From assembly GCF_019931755.1 (NCBI RefSeq), contig NZ_CP082918.1:3948001-4012000 (forward strand): a stretch of DNA of 64,000 nt, given 5' to 3'. The notes under the pieces were generated by a model. The model was given only the letters and a program-made list of their open reading frames with translations. It was not told the DNA's origin and did no database searches. The DNA is from Sutcliffiella horikoshii (GTDB lineage Bacteria > Bacillota > Bacilli > Bacillales > Bacillaceae_I). Below, in pieces: positions 26,217 to 34,947 of the stretch (position 1 is its first letter; each line of letters starts with the position of its first letter). Made by a program: the position numbers and the translations under genes.

Positions 26217-26236
26217 GGGGACAGGCACGCCGACCC
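26217..26236 (+). repeat. REP-like repeat copy
   Basis: GGGGACAGGCACGCCGACCC, about 40 bp before the second ~120 bp element, as in the 1.7 kb composite. Confidence 0.65.
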
Positions 26237-26276
26237 ATTTTTGTGCATTTCAACGTATTGGACGACGCTTCTCTTG

Positions 26277-26400
26277 TAAATATATGGATTCTCGATCATT
26301 TGAAGTGATTTATTGTATACTTGGACGGTTTTATTGTATACTTCTAGGCTTTTATTGAATAATTCATCTTGTTTATTGACTAATTCATCTTTTCTCGGCT
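26277..26400 (+). repeat. ~120 bp TTTATTGAATAATT-rich interspersed element, copy 2
   Basis: Starts TAAATATATGGATTCTCG and carries several TTTATTGTATACTT/TTTATTGAATAATTCA units ending at a CTCGGCT similar to copy 1. Short frames crossing it on the minus strand are translated repeat, not genes. Confidence 0.65.
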
Positions 26401-26473
26401 CGATTGGAGAGATGCCCAACTCTCACACTCCTCATACCAAAGGAACCTATCAATATATCAATATACTTTGCAG

Positions 26474-26547
26474 AAATAGTCGATATTAGTCGTAAAGCTC
26501 TCCTTCTCTTCATAACAATACAATAATTCAGGTTAAACAAACGCTTG
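26474..26547 (+). repeat. two-box dispersed element, copy 4
   Basis: AAATAGTCGATATT (26474-26487) and CAAACGCTTG (26538-26547), separated by 50 bp, followed by TTTAAAAATTATTAT. The remaining 180 bp to the SUKH gene end contain nothing recognisable. Confidence 0.65.
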
Positions 26548-26728
26548 TTTAAAAATTATTATATGTAGAAAATTTTCGAGCAGAGCGTTCGCGTTCAGAA
26601 GGAAGGTCCTATCTTTAAAAACTATTTAGAATGTACCTACTTCGTGCAGGGATTTTGTGAGTTCCACTAATTAATGAGAGAAAAGAAGCAGAGGTTCGTC
26701 CCCTGCTAACTCTTAATCATACTTTTCT

Positions 26729-27148
26729 CTACCAGTTATCTATCGCTTCTTGAAAGCTGTCCTCTAAGTACTCGTCAAAGGAATGATACCTCTCAACTTC
26801 TTTCTTGCTGAATTCATCCCATCTGATTATGTTATAATTCTGTTCGGTATTAAGACAATTTATAAACTCGTCTACATTCTCAATAACTACATATTTATGA
26901 GGTACACCTAACCCTCTAAACTTTTTAGTAGTTTCCTCCACCGAAAAATAGCTTTCATTTTCTATTCCAAGTACACTAACGCTACAAATTCCACCTGATC
27001 CGAATTTTAGTAAAAACTCACGGTATTCATCTGGGAAAACAACTTCTAGCTTGCTTTCACACAATTCAATAATCTGGACCGAAACTTCGCCACTAAAGTC
27101 ACGTTTTTCCTTAAAGTTCTTAATCATACTTAGTAACTTTTGATTCAT
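26729..27148 (-). CDS. SMI1/KNR4 (SUKH) family immunity-type protein
   Basis: About 139 residues of the SUKH superfamily: VSVQIIELCESKLEVVFPDEYREFLLKFGSGG is the typical N-terminal motif. Members of this family neutralise polymorphic nuclease toxins. It is the last of four immunity-type genes behind the LXG toxin. Starts at 27148 (MNQKLL..) or 27160 are both possible; GAGG lies just before the ATG at 27160, and the sequence between also offers GGA at fair spacing to 27148. A longer frame to 27196 overlaps the previous gene. Confidence 0.75.
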   Translation of the reverse strand: MNQKLLSMIKNFKEKRDFSGEVSVQIIELCESKLEVVFPDEYREFLLKFGSGGICSVSVLGIENESYFSVEETTKKFRGLGVPHKYVVIENVDEFINCLNTEQNYNIIRWDEFSKKEVERYHSFDEYLEDSFQEAIDNW

Positions 27149-27182
27149 TTTAATTTCCATCCTCTTTGTTTTAACCGTCACC

Positions 27183-27632
27183 TTAAAAATCTTCATTCCA
27201 TGCTTCTTTTGCGTCTAATAACCTTTGAGATAAGAACTCGTAGAAATTCTCTGCTGTGTAGTAGTCATCAAGACCTCCAACTCTATTCCATGCAATAATT
27301 GGACATTCACCATTCTCCATTTTAGATGTATATAGACAATAAGCGTATTCTCCTGCATTTTCGATGACAACTAAGTCCTCTTCCATTCCTAAATCTCTGA
27401 ATCTTTTTGTATGAACAATAACAGGAGGACGGTTTGATTTACCCACTCCTTGTATATCTACTCCAAACATACCCCCGGAACCATAATTGGATAGAAACCA
27501 TTTATAACTCTCAGGGAGTTCCACCCCTAATTCATTTTGTACGAAAGTGATTTGCGCTTTATCTACTCCACCTGTGAAATCGTCTAATTCCTTGAACCTG
27601 GTAATTAAAGTCGTTAATTCCTTACAATCCAT
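27183..27632 (-). CDS. SMI1/KNR4 (SUKH) family immunity-type protein
   Basis: A 149-residue SUKH protein: ITFVQNELGVELPESYKWFLSNYGSGGMFG. It is visibly a diverged paralogue of the next gene; both share FGSGG/YGSGG and a KRFRDLG/KKFRGLG block about 35 residues later. AGAGGCAG precedes the ATG. Such tandem SUKH genes are common in polymorphic toxin loci, where they may protect against toxins of neighbouring strains. Confidence 0.85.
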   Translation of the reverse strand: MDCKELTTLITRFKELDDFTGGVDKAQITFVQNELGVELPESYKWFLSNYGSGGMFGVDIQGVGKSNRPPVIVHTKRFRDLGMEEDLVVIENAGEYAYCLYTSKMENGECPIIAWNRVGGLDDYYTAENFYEFLSQRLLDAKEAWNEDF

Positions 27633-27687
27633 CAGCTGCCTCTTTTCATCTACTTATCTATAAAGTTCAGACGGTTCGATATGCCTC

Positions 27688-28107
27688 TCAACCCAGTAAA
27701 TTTTCCTTTTCCCATCTATTCTGCTTTTCTACTGGACTAATTTCAGAGACATCCTCGTAATTATATTTTATGTTCACTTTCCCTTTGTGATTTAAAGTGT
27801 ATGTTAAGTAGGTCCACTCTTCTTGTCCTTGATTCTTAAACTCTTGTTGAAGTTGTAAGAAAGCATCATACATTTCATCTTCTAGCCTGTCATACTCTTC
27901 ATCATCCATTGAAAATAAATCAGGAATGTCTAGGCTATAAATATATTCAGAACTACTTGTTGAATAATAGTAAAAATAGCACTTTTTATAACCTTCTCTA
28001 ATTTCAGCATATAATAAGATTTTTTCCCACTCTTCAGGAATCATATCGTTCACAATATTTGCTATACTCTGGTACAAATGTTCAATTTTTTCAGTATTTA
28101 TGTTCAT
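27688..28107 (-). CDS. YezG-family (DUF600) antitoxin
   Basis: A 139-residue protein: IEHLYQSIANIVNDMIPEEWEKILLYAEI at the N-terminus and a WTYLTYTLNHKGKVNIKYNYEDV block are typical of YezG, the immunity partner of the LXG toxin YeeF in B. subtilis. GGGAGGAG stands directly before the ATG at 28107; a longer frame to 28128 starts before this site. Its cognate here may be the toxin at 28853 or a non-self toxin. Confidence 0.85.
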   Translation of the reverse strand: MNINTEKIEHLYQSIANIVNDMIPEEWEKILLYAEIREGYKKCYFYYYSTSSSEYIYSLDIPDLFSMDDEEYDRLEDEMYDAFLQLQQEFKNQGQEEWTYLTYTLNHKGKVNIKYNYEDVSEISPVEKQNRWEKENLLG

Positions 28108-28294
28108 GTTTCTCCTCCCAAAATTCACTCACAAAAATTCATAAGGTAGTAGGAGGTATCGGCTATCCTATCGAAATCACTTAAAGATATATAAAGGAAA
28201 CAGAGAATAATCCCCTGCTTCCTTGTGATAATTTCTTGAATGAATAAGTACTCTCTAATCTGTAATCAATATATTCTTTTTAACCTAGAAAAAT

Positions 28295-28834
28295 TTATAT
28301 AACGACTTTAAAATTACTTAATAACTCAACTAGGGTATCAGCTAGTACCTCTTGCTCTTGTCTCTCAAAATCCTCTATAGTTATTTGTCCTGTTTCATTG
28401 TCAAACATAACTGCCATGTCAACTGGTGAAACAAATCCTATTTGTATATATCTAAGTTCTCTTCCATTGCTCTCTTCATATTGCTTCATCACTTTAAAGA
28501 ATTCAATTATAGATTTACCGGGTTCAACGGGTTCAAGGTTAATTAACTTTGCCTCGTAGAAGCCTTGTAGATTTAAAAACCAATATGAATTGAAATATTC
28601 TTTTAATGTATGATGAATATTCAAGTCTAGTCTTTTTTCAATTTCCTCAAAATCCTCTAAATCATACTTTTCAATTGGTTTCCAACAAACATACTCTTCC
28701 TCGTCCGGTTCACTGACATATAATAGTGGATTTATGTCCTCATCTAAAGGTACTTTGGGATAGGTATTATACTCACTTTTCCACATAAGTATAAGATCAT
28801 TGAAATAATTTTCTAATGCTTTCTTAACTTCCAT
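28295..28834 (-). CDS. SecY-interacting protein Syd family, immunity-type
   Basis: A 179-residue Syd-family protein (SUKH superfamily): KALENYFNDLILMWKSEYNTYPKVP, with a YVCWKPI motif, and KEYFNSYWFLNLQGFYE. In E. coli Syd binds SecY, but in Gram-positives it is mostly found as a putative immunity protein next to polymorphic toxins. It starts 19 bp after the LXG toxin stop, the nearest of the four, so it is the best candidate for the cognate antitoxin. Confidence 0.8.
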   Translation of the reverse strand: MEVKKALENYFNDLILMWKSEYNTYPKVPLDEDINPLLYVSEPDEEEYVCWKPIEKYDLEDFEEIEKRLDLNIHHTLKEYFNSYWFLNLQGFYEAKLINLEPVEPGKSIIEFFKVMKQYEESNGRELRYIQIGFVSPVDMAVMFDNETGQITIEDFERQEQEVLADTLVELLSNFKVVI

Positions 28835-28852
28835 GTTCTACCTCCTAAAATG

Positions 28853-30739
28853 TTACTCTATAAATACCTGTAATCTTTCAGCTCTACTTTGGTCTTTCCC
28901 CCATACTCCTATTTGTTTCTCTATATTATGAATCCCCCCGCTTCCAGGGTGTAAAGGTTGTGGAATAGCCATCGCTTGCCCGCCTCCACCAATATGGTGG
29001 TGAACTAAAGGTTTTCCTTTTAATCCAACAATATCATATTGTGTAAAGTGTTTTCTAAAAACTGCATCATTTACAATCGCCCAACCATTATTAAGATTCC
29101 TAATGTTAGCGTTACTAAAATATTCAGGATGTAATCTATATAATTCCTTAAAATAATAATTGTTATCTCTTAACCAACCTTCAGAATTTGTATTTTGTTT
29201 CCCTTTTCCAACGTAAGGCATATCCACTACAAGTTTTTCATCGGCTGCTATCTGAGTAACAAACGTGCCTTTCCTAGTCACTATTTCATATTCTTTATTT
29301 AGCACAGTGTCATCTATATCACGATACACTCTCACAGGATGGCTTGCATTTCCTTTACCTTCTCCCCCGACAACCTTACTAAGAGTGGTCTTATTTAAAT
29401 CATTAATCTTTTCGTATAATCCAACACTGTTCATCACATTCGACGGCACACCAGCAAAGGCCATTCCCAACTGGTTGTTTGGGAACATGCCCCCCATCAA
29501 CTCACGCACCCGCTCCAACCCAGCTGCAGATGAGCCCTTCACCGAACTCATCACTTTCTCCTGCTGATCTTTCAGCTTGATATTAAGGTCTGTTTCCACC
29601 TTGGTACCAAGCTTCCCGGCAATACCTCCAACTTTGGAGAGTCCTTTGTCTCCTACGACGGAAGTTCCGATAATGGTGGTTGCGTAGCCTAGCCATTCGC
29701 CTCGGCTAGTTGCATCGCCGTGGATGACAGACTCGTTGAAGGAGTTGTAGAGTTCGTGACCGATTTCTAGCAGTATAGCTGGATCAGAGGCTACTGCGTC
29801 TAGGAATTCTATGGTTTCTTTTAGCACTTGGTCCGGTTCTGTCGCTAGGCGTTTAATGCCATCCCAGGTGTCTGAAGCAGCGTTGATGATTCCTGCTCCA
29901 AAGCCGTTGGTGAAGTCCCAGAATGCTTCTCCGGCGGTTTTCTTCTTCGGCTCCGGCCGTGCACAACCTGGATTTACCCATTGATCAAACGATGCCGCAT
30001 GCCCTATCGGATAAAACACACCAAGCTCTGGAAAATGTTCGCTGTTCCACCGCTGCATGACGGTCTGGTTATAAAGCTTTGTCTGCAGCTTTCCGTAAGC
30101 CTCGAGATCCTGAAGCATTGCCGGTGAGAAGTTGGCCAATTTTATCTTACCAAAAACGAATTGTTGGCTCATTTCTTCTATGTAACTCTGTATGAGAGAT
30201 AAGTCCTCCATTAACGCCGTGACTGACTGGGTTTGTTGGTGGTCGAAATGGCGCAGTTTGTCCACGGTTTGATTTGCTGATTGTTTGGCTTGTTGGATGC
30301 CATGGTGGAACTGGTGGTCTTGCAGCCTTGGGAGGTACACGATGTCACAGATACGGCTGAGCTGGGCATTTGTGTCTCCTGTTAGCTCGGTCACCATTCG
30401 GTTTATCTGATTCAAACCATCTTCTAGTTCACTTGTTAGGAAACCCTCATCAATAAATCCTCGGGAATTCCCCTCCAGCCCATCTAGTTCATATTGCAGT
30501 TGTTGAAGCTTAGATTGAAAGTTTGTCAGGAACGTTCGGAAGAATTGCAGGAATGGGAGGTGCGCATATTCATAGAACCGCCTGACCGCACTGGCCCCTT
30601 TGCCGCGGAAGGAATCCTTTGAGGAAACAAAAGACCGAATCCCATTCTCTACATGATTTAGCTGTTTCTCGAGTTCCGACAGTTGCCGGCTCATTCCCTT
30701 GATTCCACCGTGCAGGGAGGATACGTCTAAAACTTTCAT
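28853..30739 (-). CDS. LXG polymorphic toxin with C-terminal HNH/Endo VII-type nuclease domain
   Basis: A 628-residue secreted antibacterial toxin. The N-terminal LXG domain (about residues 1-230; VLDVSSLHGGIKGMSRQLSELE) is a WXG100-like helical targeting module for the type VII (Yuk/Ess) system. A middle pretoxin region follows (EAFWDFTNGFGAGIINAASDTWDGI). The C-terminal 160 residues hold the catalytic part with HHHIGGGGQAMAIPQPLH and GSGGIHNIEKQIG, resembling HNH/Endo VII-fold (LHH-type) DNases. AAAGGAGGAG precedes the ATG. No WXG100-like partner genes are found upstream, which is unusual for LXG operons. Confidence 0.88.
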   Translation of the reverse strand: MKVLDVSSLHGGIKGMSRQLSELEKQLNHVENGIRSFVSSKDSFRGKGASAVRRFYEYAHLPFLQFFRTFLTNFQSKLQQLQYELDGLEGNSRGFIDEGFLTSELEDGLNQINRMVTELTGDTNAQLSRICDIVYLPRLQDHQFHHGIQQAKQSANQTVDKLRHFDHQQTQSVTALMEDLSLIQSYIEEMSQQFVFGKIKLANFSPAMLQDLEAYGKLQTKLYNQTVMQRWNSEHFPELGVFYPIGHAASFDQWVNPGCARPEPKKKTAGEAFWDFTNGFGAGIINAASDTWDGIKRLATEPDQVLKETIEFLDAVASDPAILLEIGHELYNSFNESVIHGDATSRGEWLGYATTIIGTSVVGDKGLSKVGGIAGKLGTKVETDLNIKLKDQQEKVMSSVKGSSAAGLERVRELMGGMFPNNQLGMAFAGVPSNVMNSVGLYEKINDLNKTTLSKVVGGEGKGNASHPVRVYRDIDDTVLNKEYEIVTRKGTFVTQIAADEKLVVDMPYVGKGKQNTNSEGWLRDNNYYFKELYRLHPEYFSNANIRNLNNGWAIVNDAVFRKHFTQYDIVGLKGKPLVHHHIGGGGQAMAIPQPLHPGSGGIHNIEKQIGVWGKDQSRAERLQVFIE

Positions 30740-31439
30740 GGTTCTCCTCCTTTCGTTATTATTTTACAGATACTGTATATGCATAAATATGACGGTTCGA
30801 CATTGGTGGGGATATTCCTGCTTGGGTGTGGAAAATGGGAGGAATGGACTATGAAGGGGAATGATATGTGAGGGGATAATTAGTTCGCCTCTTTGCTTTT
30901 TTTAAGAAATTATTATTAAAATGTCCATCTATTTTTATTATTAGATTAATAGATGGTTTAGCGAGCACGCCGAACGTAATCGAGGAGAACATTCTATTAA
31001 AATTGGCGGACTTCACACTGTGAATATATGGATTATCAATAATTTGGACTATTAATTTGTATTATTGGTCGGTTTTTTTGTATACATTAATTCGATTTTT
31101 GATTAATTCACCTGTTTATTTGTATAATTTGACTTGGTTGGATCGAACGTTAATGTAAAAGTAAAATTAAACAGGTCCGTCGCCAAAGCTGGCAACGAAT
31201 TTGTTTTTATTCGACAGATTCCTTGTTACACGTTCACTTAATACTTTTCTCCCTAAACAATACCTAGTGTCCCCTTAAGCCAAAGGAAGTATAAGACCGT
31301 CCCTATGCTTCCCTTGGCTCCTAACTTTCAAAAATTCCACAAATGCCTAATATTTAGTAGTTATCTATCAAAATAAACCTATAATTGTCGATATTACTTA
31401 TATAAAAACAATACATATGTAGAAGGGGGCTCAGTAGAA
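30740..31439. other. intergenic region between divergent genes with a repeat copy
   Basis: About 700 bp between the LXG toxin and the plus-strand membrane protein gene. It holds one copy of the ~120 bp element (31022-31140) and a lone TTGTCGATATTA resembling half of the two-box element near 31387. Promoters are not clearly visible. Confidence 0.4.
31022..31140 (+). repeat. ~120 bp TTTATTGAATAATT-rich interspersed element, copy 3
   Basis: Starts GAATATATGGATTATC exactly like copy 1, then diverges more: TTTGTATTATTGGTCGG and TTTGTATAATTTGACTTGG units. Confidence 0.6.
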
Positions 31440-32075
31440 TTGAACTTACTAAATAATATCCAAAGCACTAGAAATGAAGTAAATAATATTATTAACATCA
31501 ATAAAAAGATTGGGAACTATTTTAAAGAACCTATCAAGATAGGATTCTCCGGTCATATAGGTGCGCTTTTAATTTCTTTTATTCTTTGGTTGGTGGCATT
31601 TTTACTTGTTGTTTTAATCTTAATTTATCCGTTAGAAATGATTTTCGGTGAAGATCTTGCACAATTAATTTTTAATGGTCTGGGGTTATTGCTGTTATTG
31701 GGGACAATTATAGGATATGTCTATCTTTATTCTGCCACTAATAAAAAAATAGTTGAAAGCAATATAAAAGCAGATGGAAATGAAGAGGTTGTTAAATTGA
31801 GACAGGACCGAGATAAATTATTATTATCCCTTAGTTCAAACTCAATTATTCCTAAGGATTATTGGACAATTGATGCTTTAAATACTTTTGAAAAATACAT
31901 AATTAATAAGAGAGCAGAAGATTTAAAGGAATGTATCAATTTATATGAGCAAGAAAGTAGACATGATGAACAAATGAGAGAAATTAGTGCTATGCAGCAA
32001 TTACAGGAAGCCACGTACAGAAGAGCTTCAGAAGCAACTATATTGAGCTATATGAATTTATTATTCAGAAGGTAA
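31440..32075 (+). CDS. uncharacterised protein with two membrane helices
   Basis: A 211-residue protein that I do not recognise. A soluble N-terminus is followed by two adjacent hydrophobic helices (about residues 43-65 and 75-97: LISFILWLVAFLLVVLILIY and LIFNGLGLLLLLGTIIGYVY). A C-terminal half rich in charged residues (EEVVKLRQDRDKLLLSL, then a helical EQESRHDEQMREISAMQQL) may form a coiled coil. The start is TTG with AAGGGGG eleven bases upstream. It is flanked by a repeat region and a decayed gene, and its neighbours give no hint of function. Confidence 0.65.
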   Translation: MNLLNNIQSTRNEVNNIININKKIGNYFKEPIKIGFSGHIGALLISFILWLVAFLLVVLILIYPLEMIFGEDLAQLIFNGLGLLLLLGTIIGYVYLYSATNKKIVESNIKADGNEEVVKLRQDRDKLLLSLSSNSIIPKDYWTIDALNTFEKYIINKRAEDLKECINLYEQESRHDEQMREISAMQQLQEATYRRASEATILSYMNLLFRR

Positions 32076-32101
32076 CTTCACAGGTTTAAATAGTAAAAAG
32101 G

Positions 32102-32823
32102 CTGGGCTGGTGGAGCAGACACAGTTGTATTAGTTAGAGGAGACGCTTTCCCAGATGCTCTAGTAGGTACACCACTGGCGAAAAAACTGGATGGGCCTAT
32201 CTTACTTACAAAAAATAATAAGATTGAGGATAAAACATTAGCAGAAATTGAAAGACTTGGTGCTTCCAAAGTAGTTATATTAGGTGGAGAAGCAGCCATT
32301 TCTACTGATGTGATGGAACGTTAAAGAAGAAGGGCTTAACGGTAGAGCGAATTTCAGGAAAATCACGCTATGATACTGCAGTAAAAGTAGCCGAACAAGT
32401 CGGCGGTCAGAAGTCCAGAGCCTTCTTGGTAGATGGAAAAAAATTCGCTGATGTCTTTTCGGTCGCTTCTTATGCGGCGAAGAACGGGTACCCAATCTTC
32501 ATGACACGCCAAGACTCCATGCCTAGTGAAACATATCAAGCTATCAAAGGGTATAGAGAAGTGGTAGTACTTGGTGGTCAAAGTGCCGTATCAAGCAACG
32601 TATTCAGTCAACTACCCAATAAACAAAAGACAAGAATCGGTGGCGTAAATCGCTATGACACTGCTGCTGCAATTGCCGGATTTTCGGATTAGACAATGGC
32701 CATCTTGTTGTAGCAACAGGCTATGACTTTGCAGATGCTCTCTCTGGATCTGCGTATGCGGTGAAGACTGTAATTTCGAGTGAGAGTACATTATTTCCTC
32801 TGGGTCTCCAAATAGGCCAGTAA
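32102..32823 (+). pseudogene. decayed cell-wall-binding repeat (CWB2) protein gene
   Basis: Three consecutive frames encode pieces of a CWB2 domain array. First GADTVVLVRGDAFPDALVG ... VVILGGEAAIS, ending in TAA at 32322. After a one-base shift comes VERISGKSRYDTAVKVAEQV ... VVVLGGQSAVSS ... RIGGVNRYDTAAAIA, ending at 32692. After a further shift comes HLVVATGYDFADALSGSAYA, ending at 32823. CWB2 modules bind surface polymers. Both ends, including any signal peptide and catalytic domain, are missing, so this is a non-functional remnant. Confidence 0.85.
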
Positions 32824-33642
32824 ACTCGTAACTTCTCTGCTTGAACTAAAAACATTTTTACCAAATAAGGAAGTTCCACTATTAAAATCTAATGAATTTT
32901 AGTTGTCAAATGGCGGCTCCACTATTCTTCTGTTAATATTAAAATTGCACGGGTAAGCAAAGGAATGTTATCGCTACTTGACTCTTTAAGCAATTTTTCC
33001 TTACAGATGTAATGTTTTTCAATTATTTAAGATGTTTCATTTGAATAGGAAATTACTTCTGTATAGGCTATAATTGCTCTTTTACGAAAGCTTGACTTCT
33101 TTTTTGTGATTTTTCTTATACAGGGAACCATTTTTATCTGTTATGGAGGTCAAGTACGATAAATTAAAGAAGTAATTCTATCATACGAAACAGACTTCTT
33201 GCTACCTAGTATTCCATAACTACACAGAAATTCAAGTTTGGTTTTCCTCTCAAACTATGAGGCAACAAATCCATAAACCTGCTGTTATCTATTCTATCTT
33301 TTTACAGAATAGAAAATCATTTATAGGTTTATTACTTTTGGGAAAAAGATTCCGGTTTAATGAAGAAAATAGAAATAAGGTATAACTCATCAGCAGATAT
33401 CAGAAGATACTATGGTCCGTTTTCGGAAAGCATTTGCCAAAGGTGACTATGTCGGATTAGAAGTAGTGAACACGGTTTATCACATCGTATGATGTGATTG
33501 TAAGAATGTAGACCCAAAAAGCAACCTTGGACATTTGTAGTAATATTAGAAAGGATTAGACTTTAAATTATTGAATAACACACTAACTAAGTTAACAACA
33601 AAAGTAAGTTATACACTTAAAACTACGATTTAAATCCATAAA
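32824..33642. other. intergenic region, no gene seen
   Basis: About 820 bp of AT-rich sequence. A 26-codon frame at 33412 has no ribosome binding site. No RNA gene or repeat is recognised. It may contain further degraded sequence of the adjacent CWB2 gene. Confidence 0.4.
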
Positions 33643-33666
33643 GGTTGAGGGACCTGTCCCTCAACC
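33643..33666 (-). terminator. terminator of the glyA gene
   Basis: GGTTGAGGGAC / GTCCCTCAACC 11-bp stem with a 2-nt loop; on the minus strand it is followed by TTTATGG. It is about 12 bp beyond the glyA stop. Confidence 0.7.
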
Positions 33667-33677
33667 CCAATGTTGGT

Positions 33678-34907
33678 TTAATATAATTCAAATCTACTTG
33701 TTAATGATTCTACTCGTTTGCTTGCTTTTATTAATATTTTTTTGTCTTCTGGGTTTCTTAGTGTAACAGAGATTATTGATGCTATTTCTTTCATCTCTTC
33801 ACGTTCAAATCCTCTTGAGGTTACTGCTGCTGTTCCTATTCTTATACCACTTGTAACAAACGGGCTTTCTGTATCGAAGGGAATTGTGTTTTTGTTAACG
33901 GTTATACCTACTTCATCTAAGACTACTTCTGCAACTTTTCCTGTTATGGCTAAAGATCTTAAATCCAGTAGGAGAAGGTGGTTGTCTGTTCCACCAGAGA
34001 GTAGCTCTATCCCCTCTTTTTTCAGACACTCACCTAAGTATTTGGCATTTTCAATAACTTTCTGTGCGTATTCCGAGAAATTTGGTTGAAGTGCTTCTCC
34101 AAATGCTACTGCTTTTGCTGCGATTACATGCATTAAAGGGCCACCTTGTAAGCCAGGGAAAATTGCTTTATCTATTTTCTTTGCATACTTATCTTTACAA
34201 AGAATCATCCCGCCACGAGGTCCTCTAAGTGTTTTATGGGTTGTGGTAGTCACAAAGTCTGCAAAGGGTACCGGGTTTTCATGTAGACCAGCAGCTACCA
34301 GACCTGCAATATGTGCCATATCAACCATTAGTAGTGCTCCAACTTCATCAGCAATTTCTCGGAAGCGTTTGAAGTCGATACTTCTTGGATAAGCGCTAGC
34401 TCCTGCTACAATTAGTTTAGGTTGATGCTTAATTGATTTTTCTCTAACATCTTCATAATCAATTAATTGAGAGTCCTGATCAACTCCGTACTCGACGAAA
34501 TTGTATTGTACTCCACTGAAATTCACAGGACTACCGTGTGTTAAATGACCACCATGAGAGAGGTTCATCCCAAGGACTGTATCGCCATGTTCAAGGACAG
34601 TAAAGTAGACAGCCATGTTTGCTTGAGCTCCAGAGTGTGGTTGAACGTTAGCATGTTCAGCATGAAAAAGCTCCTTGGCACGACTTATAGCTAATTCTTC
34701 TGCGACATCAACATGCTCACATCCTCCGTAATATCTTCTACCTGGATAGCCTTCTGCATATTTATTTGTCATAATGGAACCTTGTGCTTCCATTACAGCT
34801 TTACTCACAAAGTTCTCTGAAGCTATTAATTCTATTTTTCTTCTCTGACGAAGCAACTCATCTTGTATTGCATTATATATTGCTGAGTCTTGTTGTTTTA
34901 AATTCAT
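33678..34907 (-). CDS. glyA: serine hydroxymethyltransferase
   Basis: PLP enzyme converting serine plus tetrahydrofolate to glycine plus 5,10-methylene-tetrahydrofolate. The 409 residues match the bacterial family. Landmarks: [11 protein letters not shown] at the N-terminus, [16 protein letters not shown], and [14 protein letters not shown] with the PLP lysine at residue 225. AGGTGAT precedes the ATG. It is 40 bp behind folD at the end of the polysaccharide locus, not near the housekeeping neighbours known from B. subtilis (upp region), so it is probably a second copy. With folD it makes 10-formyl-THF, the donor of the formyltransferase encoded at 50.2 kb. Confidence 0.95.
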   Translation of the reverse strand: MNLKQQDSAIYNAIQDELLRQRRKIELIASENFVSKAVMEAQGSIMTNKYAEGYPGRRYYGGCEHVDVAEELAISRAKELFHAEHANVQPHSGAQANMAVYFTVLEHGDTVLGMNLSHGGHLTHGSPVNFSGVQYNFVEYGVDQDSQLIDYEDVREKSIKHQPKLIVAGASAYPRSIDFKRFREIADEVGALLMVDMAHIAGLVAAGLHENPVPFADFVTTTTHKTLRGPRGGMILCKDKYAKKIDKAIFPGLQGGPLMHVIAAKAVAFGEALQPNFSEYAQKVIENAKYLGECLKKEGIELLSGGTDNHLLLLDLRSLAITGKVAEVVLDEVGITVNKNTIPFDTESPFVTSGIRIGTAAVTSRGFEREEMKEIASIISVTLRNPEDKKILIKASKRVESLTSRFELY

Positions 34908-34947
34908 AGATATATCACCTGTCTTTGAGTATTTTACTTTTTATATG

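Noticed and set aside
26120..26419. 99-codon minus-strand frame upstream of the WYL regulator
   Set aside because: It runs through the REP-like copy and the ~120 bp repeat; its repetitive KSLEVYNKTVQVYNKSLQ text is translated repeat and lacks a ribosome binding site.
33412..33492. Short frame MVRFRKAFAKGDYVGLE.. in the 820-bp gap
   Set aside because: Only 26 codons, no ribosome binding site and no recognised family.
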